From UBA11606 sp039815945 (GTDB lineage: Bacteria > Actinomycetota > Acidimicrobiia > Acidimicrobiales > Aldehydirespiratoraceae), in the NCBI GenBank assembly GCA_039815945.1, contig JBCBYI010000015.1, positions 1 to 30,824 on the forward strand: a DNA stretch of 30,824 bases. Direction: 5' to 3'. The translations under genes were made by a program, and so were the position numbers. Of the stretch, positions 22,605 to 30,824 are shown piece after piece. Below the pieces are notes generated by a model. That model was not told the DNA's origin. It worked only from the letters and a program-made list of their open reading frames with translations, and did no database searches. Position 1 is the first letter of the stretch. Every line of letters starts with the position of its first letter.

Positions 22605-25129
22605 CCACTGCAGACGACACCCGCCGCCGACTCGAGATCGAGCGAGAAGCGCTGGACGGGTGCGAGGCGGAACCCATCCAGTTCATCGGATCGGTTCAGC
22701 CGTATGGCTGGCTGATGACACTCGACCTGGCCGACGATCTGACCGTCCGCCACGTCAGCTCCAACCTCGAGACGCTGACGGGGATCGCCGTCGACGACGC
22801 CATCGGTCGATTCGTCGACCAGCTGCTGCCCCGAGACATCGTCCACACGATCCGCAACATCCTCGGGCACTCGACGATCGAGACGACCCGAGAGAACGTC
22901 GATGTCGTCACCTTCGACTCGGCCGACACCCCCTTCGCCCTCTCGATCCACCGCACCGGCGGTCTGGCGATCCTCGAGGGCATCCCGGCCAACGACCCCC
23001 CGGGTCTGATCCGCCGGTTCAACGACGCCCAGCGGGTCTTCGCCCGGCTCGCGCTCGACGGGCCGCTCGAACAGATGCTCACCGCGGCCGTTCACGAAGT
23101 TCGTGTGCTCCTCGGCTACGAGCGGGTCAAGGTCTACCGCTTCGCGCCGGACGGCTCGGGCGACGTCATCGCCGAGTCCCGCGTCGACGACATCGAGTCC
23201 TACCTCGGGCTCCGGTTCCCGTCCTACGACATCCCCGCCGCCGCCCGCCAGCTCTACACCACCACCCCGATCCGCATCATCTCCGACACCACCGCGGGCG
23301 GCGACGTCGCGATCGTCGGTGGCGGTGCCGAGGTCGACCTGTCGCTCTCGATCCTGCGCGGCACCGCCGATGTCCACACCCAGTACCTGCGCAACATGCG
23401 GCTCGGATCGAGCCTGTCGCTCCCGGTCGTGGTCGACGGGCGGATGTGGGGACTCTTCGCCTGCCACGATCGATCGCCGCGGGTTCCGACGCCAGGCGAG
23501 ATCACCCTCGCCGAACTCCTCAGCTGGTCGCTGTCGACCGCGGTCGCCACCGCCCTGCGAGGCGAGGCCGACGAGCGCCGGGCGACCATCGCCGCCGCGC
23601 TCGACGCCCTGCTCGATCAACCGGCCGGCCGTCAGACCGGCATGACCCTCGACCTCACGTCGATCGTCGACCAACTCCTCGGCCTCACCAGCAGCGACGG
23701 CCTCGCCGTCGTCACCGACACCGGCATCGCCACCCACGGCCACACGCCGAGCCGCGACGTCGTCGCCACGTGCATCGCCGCGATGCGCAACCCGATGATC
23801 CCCGCGCAGGGGTCCGCCCGGTTCACCACCGAGCTCGCGACCCTGGTCGACGACGATCTGGGCACGAGCCGCGGGGCACTCCTGCTCGACCTGCCCATCA
23901 CCGGGCTCGAATCACTGGTCTTCTTCCGTGACGAGGCCGCCACCAGCATCGACTGGGCGGGGGCCCCCTCCAAGGAGATCTCCGAAGCCGACGACGGGTT
24001 CCGGTTGAACCCCCGCGCCTCGTTCGCCGCCTATCGCCAGGAGGTGGAAGGGCAGTCGAATCCGTGGGAGTCGCCCGCGGTTCGCGCCGCGCTCGATCTG
24101 GTCGACGGCTTCGGTCGACTCACCGGCCACATCGAGCTCAACGAGCGCGTCGATCTCCTGGTCCGTGAGCTCAGCCACCGGATCCGCAACACCTTGTCGC
24201 TCGTCAGCTCCATCGCCCACTACACCGGCGACGCTGCCAACGACGTCGACGAGTTCATCGCCTTGATGGATGCCCGCCTCGATGCCCTCTCCGCCGCCCA
24301 CGGCCTGCTCACTGACGCCGACTGGGAGCCGGTTGACCTCGGCACCCTCCTGCGCCGGATCGCCCGCCCGTTCGATCGGGACTCGAGCGAGGCGATCCGC
24401 CTCACCGGGCCGAGCCTGCTGATCGCACCCGGCAAGGCCACGACCCTCACCCTGCTGTTCCACGAGATGTTCGCCAACGCCGCCCGCCACGGTTCGCTGA
24501 GCTCGCCGACCGGCACGGTCGACGTCGAGTGGAATGCCGACACCGATGGTGCCGGCACCGTCACCTGGCGCGAGCGGGGCGGGCCGACCGTCGCGCCTCC
24601 GTCGTCGGCCGGGTTCGGCACGTCGATCATCCGCGACGGCGCCGCCCACGAACTCGGCGGGATCGAACTCGACTTCGCACCGGAGGGCCTGACCGCCGTG
24701 TTGAGCCTCGACGCCCGCCGAAGCGGGGTCGAGGGCGCGCACGAGTCGGTCGCCACGGCGACCTCGAGTGTCCGACTCGGCGAGGCGCTCGTGGTCGAGG
24801 ACGACTTCATGGTCGCCATGAACACCAAGCGCATGCTCGAAGAACTCGGCGCCGACAACGTCACGATCCACGCGACGGCGAGTGGTGCCCGCCACATCCT
24901 CGACGAGCGCGCCGTCGACTTCGCCGTACTCGACGTTTCCCTCGAGGAAGGTTCGAGCCTGGAGATCGCGGCGCTGCTGCGAAGCCGGGCGATCCCGTTC
25001 GTCTTCGCGACCGGGTACGGCAGCTCCGATGCGAATCTCCAGAACCTCGGCGCGCTCGCGGTGCTCACCAAGCCGGTGTCGCCCTCGATGCTCGCCGGCG
25101 TGATCGACGCCGGCTCGAGACCGCGATGA
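22601..25129 (+). CDS. bphP: Bacteriophytochrome hybrid histidine kinase (HWE type) with receiver
   Basis: An 842-residue red/far-red photoreceptor. PAS: residues about 15-125 with C21 in DGCEAEPIQFIGSVQPYG, the usual biliverdin-binding cysteine. GAF: about 140-320, with D210 in SYDIPAAAR (PASDIP motif), H259 and H289 around the chromophore. PHY: about 330-500, with tongue motif PRASF at 471-475 and WAGAPSK at 452-458. HWE/HisKA_2 kinase: phospho-acceptor H526 in ELSHRIRN, ATP-lid region HEMFANAARHG (621-631, N626) and WRERGGP (656-662). Receiver: about 728-842, phospho-acceptor D778 and K824. The start at 22601 overlaps the heme oxygenase stop. All chromophore and kinase key residues are present. 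The hybrid receiver should act as a phosphate sink or relay to the regulator that follows. Confidence 0.93.
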   Translation: MTTADDTRRRLEIEREALDGCEAEPIQFIGSVQPYGWLMTLDLADDLTVRHVSSNLETLTGIAVDDAIGRFVDQLLPRDIVHTIRNILGHSTIETTRENVDVVTFDSADTPFALSIHRTGGLAILEGIPANDPPGLIRRFNDAQRVFARLALDGPLEQMLTAAVHEVRVLLGYERVKVYRFAPDGSGDVIAESRVDDIESYLGLRFPSYDIPAAARQLYTTTPIRIISDTTAGGDVAIVGGGAEVDLSLSILRGTADVHTQYLRNMRLGSSLSLPVVVDGRMWGLFACHDRSPRVPTPGEITLAELLSWSLSTAVATALRGEADERRATIAAALDALLDQPAGRQTGMTLDLTSIVDQLLGLTSSDGLAVVTDTGIATHGHTPSRDVVATCIAAMRNPMIPAQGSARFTTELATLVDDDLGTSRGALLLDLPITGLESLVFFRDEAATSIDWAGAPSKEISEADDGFRLNPRASFAAYRQEVEGQSNPWESPAVRAALDLVDGFGRLTGHIELNERVDLLVRELSHRIRNTLSLVSSIAHYTGDAANDVDEFIALMDARLDALSAAHGLLTDADWEPVDLGTLLRRIARPFDRDSSEAIRLTGPSLLIAPGKATTLTLLFHEMFANAARHGSLSSPTGTVDVEWNADTDGAGTVTWRERGGPTVAPPSSAGFGTSIIRDGAAHELGGIELDFAPEGLTAVLSLDARRSGVEGAHESVATATSSVRLGEALVVEDDFMVAMNTKRMLEELGADNVTIHATASGARHILDERAVDFAVLDVSLEEGSSLEIAALLRSRAIPFVFATGYGSSDANLQNLGALAVLTKPVSPSMLAGVIDAGSRPR

Positions 25130-25563
25130 CCGAGGCGATCCGCCCGAACAAGATCCTCATCATGGAGGACGATCTCGACCTCGCCGCCCAATGGGCGAGC
25201 GAGCTGCGGTCCCGCGACATCGAGCCCGTGATCGCGGCGACCGGCGCGGCCGCGATCCGGATCTTCGAGGCCGAAGACTTCGACGGCGCGATCGTCGACA
25301 TGGTGGTCAACGACGCTGACGGCAACCGGCGAGCGTCGGAGGGCGGCCTCATCCTGCTCCAGCGAATCAAGGCCTCGGACCGGATCCGGCGCCGCCGACC
25401 GATCCCGATCGTGGCGGTCAGCGGCGCGGCACGCGGGATCTATCCGACCATCCTCGACCAGGCCCGGGCGGTCGGTGCCGATCTCGGATTCAGCAAGCCG
25501 GTGCAGCCGGTCGAACTCATCGATGGACTCCTGCGCCTGATCGACGAGGCGCTCGAGAACTGA
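25126..25563 (+). CDS. Single-domain response regulator of the phytochrome operon
   Basis: A 145-residue receiver-only protein. The acidic pocket is E14-D15-D16, the phospho-acceptor D58 (IVDMV), S99 (VAVSG) and K124 (FSKPVQ). A short Asn/Arg-rich insertion after D58 (VNDADGNRRASEGG) is unusual for receivers. It has no output domain, so it probably passes phosphate on or acts by protein contact, as do the single-domain regulators found beside phytochromes. Its ATG overlaps the phytochrome stop (ATGA). It ends one base before the convergent epoxide hydrolase. Confidence 0.9.
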   Translation: MTEAIRPNKILIMEDDLDLAAQWASELRSRDIEPVIAATGAAAIRIFEAEDFDGAIVDMVVNDADGNRRASEGGLILLQRIKASDRIRRRRPIPIVAVSGAARGIYPTILDQARAVGADLGFSKPVQPVELIDGLLRLIDEALEN

Positions 25564-25564
25564 G

Positions 25565-26701
25565 TCAGAGCACCCGGAAGGCGGCCCGGATCTCGTTCAC
25601 GAAGATCTCGGGCTGCTCCCACGCCGCGAAGTGGCCACCGGCGTCGAGTTCGTTCCAATAGCGGATGTCGGTGTACCGCTTCTCAGCCCACCGCCGGGAG
25701 CAGCGGATGATCTCCTTCGGGAAGATCGAACAACCCGTGGGCACATCGACCGACCCGCCACCGAACGAGGTGAAGCTCTCCCAGTAGAGGCGGGCGCTCG
25801 ACGCGCCGGATCCGGTGAACCAGTAGATCGAGATGTTGTCGAGCATCTGATCCTTGGTGAGCGCGTCTTCGGGGTGGCCGTCGTTGTCGGTCCAGGCCCA
25901 CATCTTCTCGGCGATCCACGCCGCCTGGCCGGCGGCGGAATCGACGAGGGCGTAGCCGAGGGTCTGGGGCCGGGTCGACTGTTGCTTCGAGTACCCCGAG
26001 TCCCATTTGTCGTAGTGCTCGAGGGCCTGAAGGGCGCCGACCTCCTGCTCGGTCGGATCCTCCAGCGACTCCGACGTGGGACCGGCGACCGGCATGTTGG
26101 TGTGGATCGCCCGGACGTTGCCGAGGTTCTGCATGCCGATGTACGTCGTCACCGCGCCGCCCCAGTCACCGCCCTGGGCGACGTAGGACTCGTAGCCGAG
26201 TCGCACCATCAGGGTGTTCCACGCCGTCGCGATCCACTCGATGCCGGCGCCCGTGTCGGTCGGCTTGCCACTCCAGCCGTAGCCCGGCAGCGACGGCATC
26301 ACGAGATGGAAGGCATCGTCGGCCGAGCCGCCGTGTTCGGTCGGATTCGTGAGCGGACCAACGACGCCCATGAACTCGGCGACCGAACCGGGCCAGCCGT
26401 GGGTGAGCACCAGCGGGGTGGCGTCGTCGTGCGGCGACCGGACGTGCAAGAAGTGGATGTCGACGCCGTCGATCTCGGTGAGGAAGTGGTCGTAGGCGTT
26501 GAGCTCGGCCTCGAAGCGGCGCCAGTCGTACTCGCGGGCCCAGTAGTCGCAGAGCTCCATGGTGTAGGCGAGCGGAATGCCCTGGCTCCAGTCGTCGACC
26601 GGTTCGGCGTCGGCCCAGCGGGTACGGGCGAGACGGTCGCGGAGATCGGCGATCTCGTCATCGGTCACGCTGACGGTGAAAGGGCGGATGGCGTCGCTCA
26701 T
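25565..26701 (-). CDS. Epoxide hydrolase (EHN, alpha/beta hydrolase)
   Basis: A 378-residue enzyme of the microsomal-type epoxide hydrolase family. Residues 1-110 are the EHN domain (FTVSVTDDEIADLRDRLARTRW). The oxyanion/nucleophile parts are HGWPGS (101-106) and D179 in QGGDWGG, the catalytic nucleophile; H357 in AGGHFAAWEQPE is the base. Tyr306 in the cap (LYWESF) may be one of the epoxide-activating tyrosines. The residues of a working enzyme are therefore present; the natural epoxide is unknown. The ATG at 26701 is preceded after six bases by GAGCAT, a weak -10. The upstream open frame in the same direction (to 27739) is spurious because it crosses the TRIC and ligase genes. Confidence 0.92.
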   Translation of the reverse strand: MSDAIRPFTVSVTDDEIADLRDRLARTRWADAEPVDDWSQGIPLAYTMELCDYWAREYDWRRFEAELNAYDHFLTEIDGVDIHFLHVRSPHDDATPLVLTHGWPGSVAEFMGVVGPLTNPTEHGGSADDAFHLVMPSLPGYGWSGKPTDTGAGIEWIATAWNTLMVRLGYESYVAQGGDWGGAVTTYIGMQNLGNVRAIHTNMPVAGPTSESLEDPTEQEVGALQALEHYDKWDSGYSKQQSTRPQTLGYALVDSAAGQAAWIAEKMWAWTDNDGHPEDALTKDQMLDNISIYWFTGSGASSARLYWESFTSFGGGSVDVPTGCSIFPKEIIRCSRRWAEKRYTDIRYWNELDAGGHFAAWEQPEIFVNEIRAAFRVL

Positions 26702-26707
26702 GGCGCC

Positions 26708-26713
26708 ATGCTC
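26708..26713 (-). promoter_or_regulatory. Weak -10 box of the epoxide hydrolase gene
   Basis: GAGCAT six bases before ATG 26701. It keeps the A and final T of the -10 consensus; listed because the spacing matches the other leaderless starts. Confidence 0.35.
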
Positions 26714-26782
26714 GCGGCGGCGCCGGTCGGCCGCAATCCGAGCCGCCCGGCCCCACCGCTGCGCGCCGACGGTTCGTCTGCC

Positions 26783-26788
26783 TAGGCT
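26783..26788 (+). promoter_or_regulatory. -10 box of the TRIC/UPF0126 gene
   Basis: TAGGCT nine bases before ATG 26798. Confidence 0.4.
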
Positions 26789-26797
26789 CGCACCGCC

Positions 26798-27433
26798 ATG
26801 ACGCTCGACAGCACCTTCGTGTCGATCCTCGACTACCTCGGCGTGTTCGTCTTCGCCCTCTCGGGTGCATGGCTCGCGATCCGCCGGGATCTCGATCTGG
26901 TCGGTGTCGTCACCCTGGGCCTGGTCACCGGCCTCGCCGGAGGTGTCGCCCGCGACGTCCTGGTCGGTGATCTCCCGCCGGTCGCCGTTCGCGAGGGGCA
27001 GCTGCTCGCCGTCGCTGCGGGCGCAGCCGGCGCCGCGCTCCTCGTCCCCCGCCCCGACGCCGCCCTCGAACGACTGGTCGTGATCCTCGACGCCGTCGGC
27101 CTCGGCCTCTTCGCGATCGTCGGTGCGACCAAGGCGGCCGAAGCCGGAATCGGGATCGTCGGCGGCATGGTCGTCGGCACCGTCTCGGCGATCGGTGGTG
27201 GCCTCCTGCGCGACGTGCTCGCCGACGAAGTCCCCCAGGTCTTCCGACCCGGCTCTCGCCTCTACGTCATCCCCGCCCTGCTCGGTGCGCTCATCGTGGG
27301 ACTCGCCTGGGAGTTGGAGATCGAAAACCCTGCAACCGAGGCGGGGGGTGCCGTCGTCGTCATCGGCCTTCGCCTGTTCGCACTCCACTACGGGTGGCAC
27401 GCGCCGCTGCCCCGACGCCACGGCGCCCCCTAG
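26798..27433 (+). CDS. TRIC/UPF0126-type membrane protein
   Basis: A 211-residue inner-membrane protein with seven predicted helices arranged as two repeats. The repeat hallmark is seen twice: GLAGGVARDVLVGDLPP (about 44-60) and AIGGGLLRDVLADEVPQ (about 131-147). This glycine-rich GGxxRD pattern is that of the UPF0126 family, prokaryotic relatives of trimeric intracellular cation channels (TRIC). A role in ion or amino acid passage (YicG/GlyS-type relatives) is possible but not shown. Its TAG stop is the first half of the -10 box of the ligase gene that begins ten bases downstream. Confidence 0.9.
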   Translation: MTLDSTFVSILDYLGVFVFALSGAWLAIRRDLDLVGVVTLGLVTGLAGGVARDVLVGDLPPVAVREGQLLAVAAGAAGAALLVPRPDAALERLVVILDAVGLGLFAIVGATKAAEAGIGIVGGMVVGTVSAIGGGLLRDVLADEVPQVFRPGSRLYVIPALLGALIVGLAWELEIENPATEAGGAVVVIGLRLFALHYGWHAPLPRRHGAP

Positions 27434-27436
27434 AGT
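27431..27436 (+). promoter_or_regulatory. -10 box of the ligase gene, containing the TRIC stop codon
   Basis: TAGAGT, six bases before ATG 27443. The first three bases are the TAG stop of the preceding gene. Confidence 0.55.
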
Positions 27437-27442
27437 CCGACT

Positions 27443-28534
27443 ATGGACCTGCCGGTCACGCCGCCCGTCAAGCCGATGCTCGCCAAGGCGATCGACGGCA
27501 TCCCCGAGACGGGCGATCTCGCCTTTGAACCGAAGTGGGACGGCTTTCGCTGCATCGTCTTCCGCGACGGTGACGAGATCCATCTCGGATCGCGGAACGA
27601 ACGTCCCCTCACCCGCTACTTCCCGGAACTGATCGAACCGCTCAAGGCGAGCCTGCCCGAACGATGTGTCGTCGACGGCGAGATCATCGTGACGATCGGC
27701 GACCATCTCGGCTTCGACGCCCTCCAGCAGCGGATCCATCCCGCCGAGTCACGGGTCAACCGGCTGGCGGCAGAGACACCAGCCGAGTTCGTGGCCTTCG
27801 ACGTGCTCGCCGTCAACGACACCGACCTCACCGACGAGCCGTTCCGCGACCGCCGCGTGATCCTCGAGACGATCGGTGCGAACTTCGAACCGCCGATCCA
27901 TCTCGTGCCTTCGACCCTCGACCGCGCCACCGCCCACGAGTGGTATGTCGCGTTCGAAGGTGCGGGCCTCGACGGTCTGATCGCCAAGCCTCGCGACGGC
28001 ACCTACCAACCGAACAAACGGGTGCAGTTCAAGGTCAAGCACACCCGCACCGCCGATGTCGTCGTCGCCGGCTATCGCATGCACAAGGACGGCAAGGGCG
28101 TCGGCTCCCTCCTCGTCGGTCTCCACACCGTCGACGCGGACGGCACGCCGGGCCGGCTGCAACACATGGGCGTCGCCTCGAGCTTCAAGGCGAGCATGCG
28201 CGAGGAGCTCGTCGACGCCCTCGCCCCCTACGTCACTGACGACCCTGCGGAGCACCCGTGGGGCGAGTGGATGATCGCCGAAGCCCACCAGGACGGCCTC
28301 ATGCCAGGCGCCCCCAACCGCTGGTCGGGCGGACGCGACACCGCATCATGGACCCCGCTGCGTTGCGAACTCGTCGCCGAGGTCAAGTACGAGGCCGTGC
28401 TCAACGGCCGCTTCCGGGGCACCACCAGATGGGTGCGCTGGCGCGGCGATCGTGATCCGGCTACCTGCACCTACGACCAGCTCGAGACGCCGGTGCCGAT
28501 CGCGATCCGCGAGGTGCTCGGCGCAGAGGGCTGA
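27443..28534 (+). CDS. ligC: ATP-dependent DNA ligase (LigC type)
   Basis: A 363-residue ligase matching the size and layout of mycobacterial LigC, a minimal ATP-dependent enzyme used in repair. Nucleotidyltransferase motifs: K31-x-D33-G with R36 (motif I, adenylated lysine), DGEII around E80, FVAFDVLA 116-123 (III), GLDGLIAK 175-182 (IV) and VQFKVKH 194-200 (V). The rest is the OB-fold, with CELVAEVKYEAV and FRGTTRWVRWRGDRDP near the end (motif VI region). No N-terminal DNA-binding, polymerase or nuclease domain is fused, and no Ku gene is adjacent in the window. The start has TAGAGT six bases upstream. Confidence 0.9.
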   Translation: MDLPVTPPVKPMLAKAIDGIPETGDLAFEPKWDGFRCIVFRDGDEIHLGSRNERPLTRYFPELIEPLKASLPERCVVDGEIIVTIGDHLGFDALQQRIHPAESRVNRLAAETPAEFVAFDVLAVNDTDLTDEPFRDRRVILETIGANFEPPIHLVPSTLDRATAHEWYVAFEGAGLDGLIAKPRDGTYQPNKRVQFKVKHTRTADVVVAGYRMHKDGKGVGSLLVGLHTVDADGTPGRLQHMGVASSFKASMREELVDALAPYVTDDPAEHPWGEWMIAEAHQDGLMPGAPNRWSGGRDTASWTPLRCELVAEVKYEAVLNGRFRGTTRWVRWRGDRDPATCTYDQLETPVPIAIREVLGAEG

Positions 28535-28954
28535 TCAGCGCGGGTCGTCGGCGAGGGCGCACGCCCCCAACCAGAACGAGTCGATGCGCCGCACGAGTTC
28601 GTCGACTTCATCGAGAGACTGGGGCTTGACCAGATAGGCGTTGGCACCGGCTTCATACGACGTGCGGATGACGGTGCGGTCGTCGCTGCCCGACAGCACG
28701 ACGATCGGCACCGAACGCACACTGTTGGTCGCCCGCATCCATTCGACCAGCTCGAGGCCGCTCTCGCCCGGAAGGTTGAGGTCGACGATGGCGATCACGG
28801 GGCGGGGGTCGCGGCCGAGGCGGTCGATCGCCACGCTCACGTTCGGGACGACGTCGAGTGTCGCCTCGGACCCGATGCGCTGGAACGCCGAGCGGATCAA
28901 CGCTTGATCGGCCGGCTCGTCCTCGACGAGCAGCACGTGGCGGGTCTCGGTCAC
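28535..28954 (-). CDS. Single-domain response regulator (Rcp1-like)
   Basis: A 139-residue receiver with the full phosphorylation set: E11-D12 in LLVEDEPADQALI, D58 in AIVDLNLPGESG, S88 and K110 (LVKPQ). The ADQALI after the acidic pocket and the LNLPG loop put it in the group of Rcp1-like regulators that pair with phytochrome-type or CheBR/PAS kinases. It has no output domain. The start is GTG 28954, with TAGCAT six bases upstream. It is divergent from the CheB-CheR fusion with 84 bases between them and converges base-to-base with the ligase (stop codons meet in TGATCA). Confidence 0.9.
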   Translation of the reverse strand: MTETRHVLLVEDEPADQALIRSAFQRIGSEATLDVVPNVSVAIDRLGRDPRPVIAIVDLNLPGESGLELVEWMRATNSVRSVPIVVLSGSDDRTVIRTSYEAGANAYLVKPQSLDEVDELVRRIDSFWLGACALADDPR

Positions 28955-28960
28955 TCGGCG

Positions 28961-28966
28961 ATGCTA
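28961..28966 (-). promoter_or_regulatory. -10 box of the Rcp1-like regulator gene
   Basis: TAGCAT on the minus strand, six bases before GTG 28954. Confidence 0.55.
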
Positions 28967-29026
28967 CCCGCTGTCACCCCCCGTGGCCTGAGTCATGTGC
29001 CTCGGGAAACCGTTCCGACGATCCCC

Positions 29027-29032
29027 TACAGT
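29027..29032 (+). promoter_or_regulatory. -10 box of the CheB-CheR fusion gene
   Basis: TACAGT, six bases before ATG 29039, without a ribosome-binding site. With the box for the divergent regulator it shares an 84-base intergenic region, so both may be controlled together. Confidence 0.55.
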
Positions 29033-29038
29033 TGCCCC

Positions 29039-30824
29039 ATGTCAGAGGAGTTGTTCGTCTGCGGGATCGGCGCTTCGGCCGGCGGACTCGCCCCGCTTGA
29101 GGAGTTCTTCGATTCGGTGCCGACCGATGCCGGGCTCGCCTATGTGGTGATCCAGCATCTGTCGCCCGACCACGAGTCGATGATGGCGACCCTGCTCGGG
29201 CGCCACACCGACATGACGATCGCCCAGGCGGTCGATGGCTCCCTGCTGGAGCGCAACCACATCTACCTGATCCCCCCGTCGACCGAGATGACCGTCTTCG
29301 GAGGGCGGCTCCGGCTCCGGGCCCGCAGCTTCGAAGGCGGCAGCCTGCCCCGGCCGATCTCGGTGTTCTTCAATTCGCTCGCCGCCGAGTTCGGCGAGCG
29401 GGCGATCGCGGTGGTGTTGTCCGGTTCCGGTTCCGACGGGGCCGACGGCATCGAATCGGTTCGCCGCGTCGGTGGTCTGACCCTCGCCCAGGACCAGACC
29501 GCAGCATTCCAGGGCATGCCCGACAGCGCTCGAGCGACCGGGATGATCGACGCATCGATCAATCCAGGCGAGATGCCGGAGATCATCGTCGGGTTCGCGA
29601 ACGGGAAGCGCCCGGCCGAGACCATCGTGACCCTGGAGGCGCCCGAACTCCGCATCCTCCGAGCCATCTCGGAGTCGAGCGACGTCGACTTCAACCAGTA
29701 CAAGTCATCGACCGTGCACCGCCGCATCGGCCGTCGCTCGACCCTCACCCGATGCGCCGGCCTCGACGAGTACGCCGATCTGATCGAACGGAACTCCGTC
29801 GAACGAGACCTTCTGGTCGAGGACCTCCTCCTCGACGTCAGCGCCTTCTTCCGTGACCCGCCCGCATGGCGGGTGGTCGAGTCGCAGATCACGCAGCTGT
29901 TGACGGAGGCGGCCGAGCGCGCCACGGCGCTGCGGATCTGGTCGGCCGCGACCTCGACCGGCGAAGAGGCGTACTCGCTCGCCATGGCGGCCGTCGAGGC
30001 GCGCGAACGAGCGGGCCTCAACGTGCCGATCCAGGTGTTCGCCACCGACGTCCACCGCGGTTCGCTCGCGACGGCGGCCGCCGGCCGCTACGAGGAAGAT
30101 CGCCTGATCGGCGTTTCCGCCGCCCGGCGCGACCGGTTCTTCGAGCGGGTCGACGACGCCTGGCACGTACGGCGCGAGCTGCGATCCCTGGTGACCTTCG
30201 CCAATCACAACCTGCTCGCCGACGCACCGTTCACCAGGATCGACATGGTGGTGTGTCGCAACATGTTGATCTACCTGCGCAGCGCGGCCCAGGAGACTGC
30301 GCTGTCGCTGCTGTTCACCGGGCTGCGAAACGGTGGCGTCCTCGTGCTCGGTCCGAGTGAGACGCCTGGCGTTCTCGACCAGGACCTCTCGACGATCGAC
30401 CGCACGTGGCGGGTGTTCCGCAAGGAGGGCGACACCACCGTGCGTCGCGCCCGGCGGCTCCCGGTGGTGCCCGGCGCGCTGTCGGGCGGCCGCTTCACCC
30501 GCTCGGCCCGATCGACGGTCACCGCCGACCAGCGACTGCTGCGCGCCTACGACGCCATTCTCGACAGCCAGTTCGTCGCCGGCATGCTCGTCGACCAAGC
30601 GGGCGAACTCGTGCACACCTTCGGTCAGGGAACCCGGTTGATGGGGCCACCGCGGGGTCGGCCCACGCTCGACGTGGTGAGCCTGATCGAGGATCCGGTC
30701 ATCCGGATCGCAGTCAGCGCCGTGCTCAGCCGGCTGGCCAGCGACGGCTCGCCCGACGATGTCACCCGGGCGGTCGTGTTGCCCGAAGGCTTCCAGCTGT
30801 CGTCGGACACGGGCGCCACGACCG
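29039..30824 (+). CDS. CheB-CheR fusion protein, partial (C-terminus beyond the window)
   Basis: The first 595 residues of a protein continuing past the right edge. Residues 1-185 are a CheB-type methylesterase domain with its triad S13 (GASAGG), H40 (IQHLSPDHES) and D133 (LSGSGSDGADG). Residues about 200-460 are CheR: SAFFRDP (268-274), the SAM site WSAATSTGEEAYSLAM (301-316), FATDVHRGSL and CRNMLIYL (406-413). After about residue 495 comes a PAS-like segment (LLRAYDAILDSQFVAGMLVDQAGEL, location 500-524). Known CheBR fusions usually continue with coiled coil, PAS and a HWE histidine kinase. No MCP, CheA or flagellar gene is in the window, so its role is probably not classical chemotaxis. The ATG at 29039 has no alternative and is leaderless. 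Confidence 0.9.
   Translation, partial: MSEELFVCGIGASAGGLAPLEEFFDSVPTDAGLAYVVIQHLSPDHESMMATLLGRHTDMTIAQAVDGSLLERNHIYLIPPSTEMTVFGGRLRLRARSFEGGSLPRPISVFFNSLAAEFGERAIAVVLSGSGSDGADGIESVRRVGGLTLAQDQTAAFQGMPDSARATGMIDASINPGEMPEIIVGFANGKRPAETIVTLEAPELRILRAISESSDVDFNQYKSSTVHRRIGRRSTLTRCAGLDEYADLIERNSVERDLLVEDLLLDVSAFFRDPPAWRVVESQITQLLTEAAERATALRIWSAATSTGEEAYSLAMAAVEARERAGLNVPIQVFATDVHRGSLATAAAGRYEEDRLIGVSAARRDRFFERVDDAWHVRRELRSLVTFANHNLLADAPFTRIDMVVCRNMLIYLRSAAQETALSLLFTGLRNGGVLVLGPSETPGVLDQDLSTIDRTWRVFRKEGDTTVRRARRLPVVPGALSGGRFTRSARSTVTADQRLLRAYDAILDSQFVAGMLVDQAGELVHTFGQGTRLMGPPRGRPTLDVVSLIEDPVIRIAVSAVLSRLASDGSPDDVTRAVVLPEGFQLSSDTGATT

Noticed and set aside
25565..27739. A minus-strand frame of 724 codons as one long epoxide hydrolase
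   Set aside because: The upstream half lies opposite the TRIC and ligase genes and has no domain; the 378-residue start at 26701 gives a normal family length.

Overview
The window is GC-rich and almost fully coding: 29 complete genes and one cut by the right edge, with no gap longer than about 150 bases. It suggests an actinomycete, most likely one of the Acidimicrobiia (an inference from gene content). The pointers are a stand-alone acyl-CoA carboxylase epsilon subunit, a LigC-type ATP-dependent ligase, and many genes whose start codon lies 5-9 bases after a TANNNT-type -10 box with no Shine-Dalgarno, the actinobacterial signature of leaderless mRNA. No tRNA, rRNA, insertion sequence, prophage or CRISPR array was seen.

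Left part (1-4541): a zinc-ribbon protein, then a minus-strand operon of membrane fatty-acid desaturase, PaaX-type regulator and metallo-beta-lactamase-fold hydrolase, then an MFS transporter. Positions 4542-9489 hold an alpha-glucoside-type ABC importer, aglE-aglF-aglG like, with no ATPase gene. It is preceded by a sequence fitting the LacI/CcpA-type operator consensus. Its binding protein carries an Ala/Glu-rich stalk, and its first permease has an extra N-terminal membrane domain of about 300 residues.

Middle part (9531-18132): prephenate dehydratase, a methyltransferase and a small membrane protein on the plus strand; a minus-strand operon of acyl-CoA carboxylase beta subunit, epsilon subunit and a ComB-like phosphatase, with an LLM-class flavin oxidoreductase upstream; then a LOG-family protein coupled to a DUF418 membrane protein, and a carotenoid oxygenase with the full four-histidine iron site.

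Right part (18203-30824) is rich in signalling. An ECF sigma factor is coupled to a large one-pass membrane protein that looks like an anti-sigma factor with an outer propeller-like sensor. After a flavin-binding protein and a tiny biotinyl/lipoyl-fold protein come three overlapping genes: heme oxygenase, a bacteriophytochrome hybrid kinase of HWE type, and a single-domain response regulator, which together form a self-contained red-light sensing cassette. After an epoxide hydrolase, a TRIC/UPF0126 membrane protein and a DNA ligase, an Rcp1-like response regulator faces a CheB-CheR fusion that runs off the window.

The packing is extreme. Three convergent pairs are separated by 0, 1 and 2 bases, five gene junctions are ATGA overlaps and one is GTGA, two stop codons sit inside the -10 box of the next gene, and one divergent pair shares only 25 bases.
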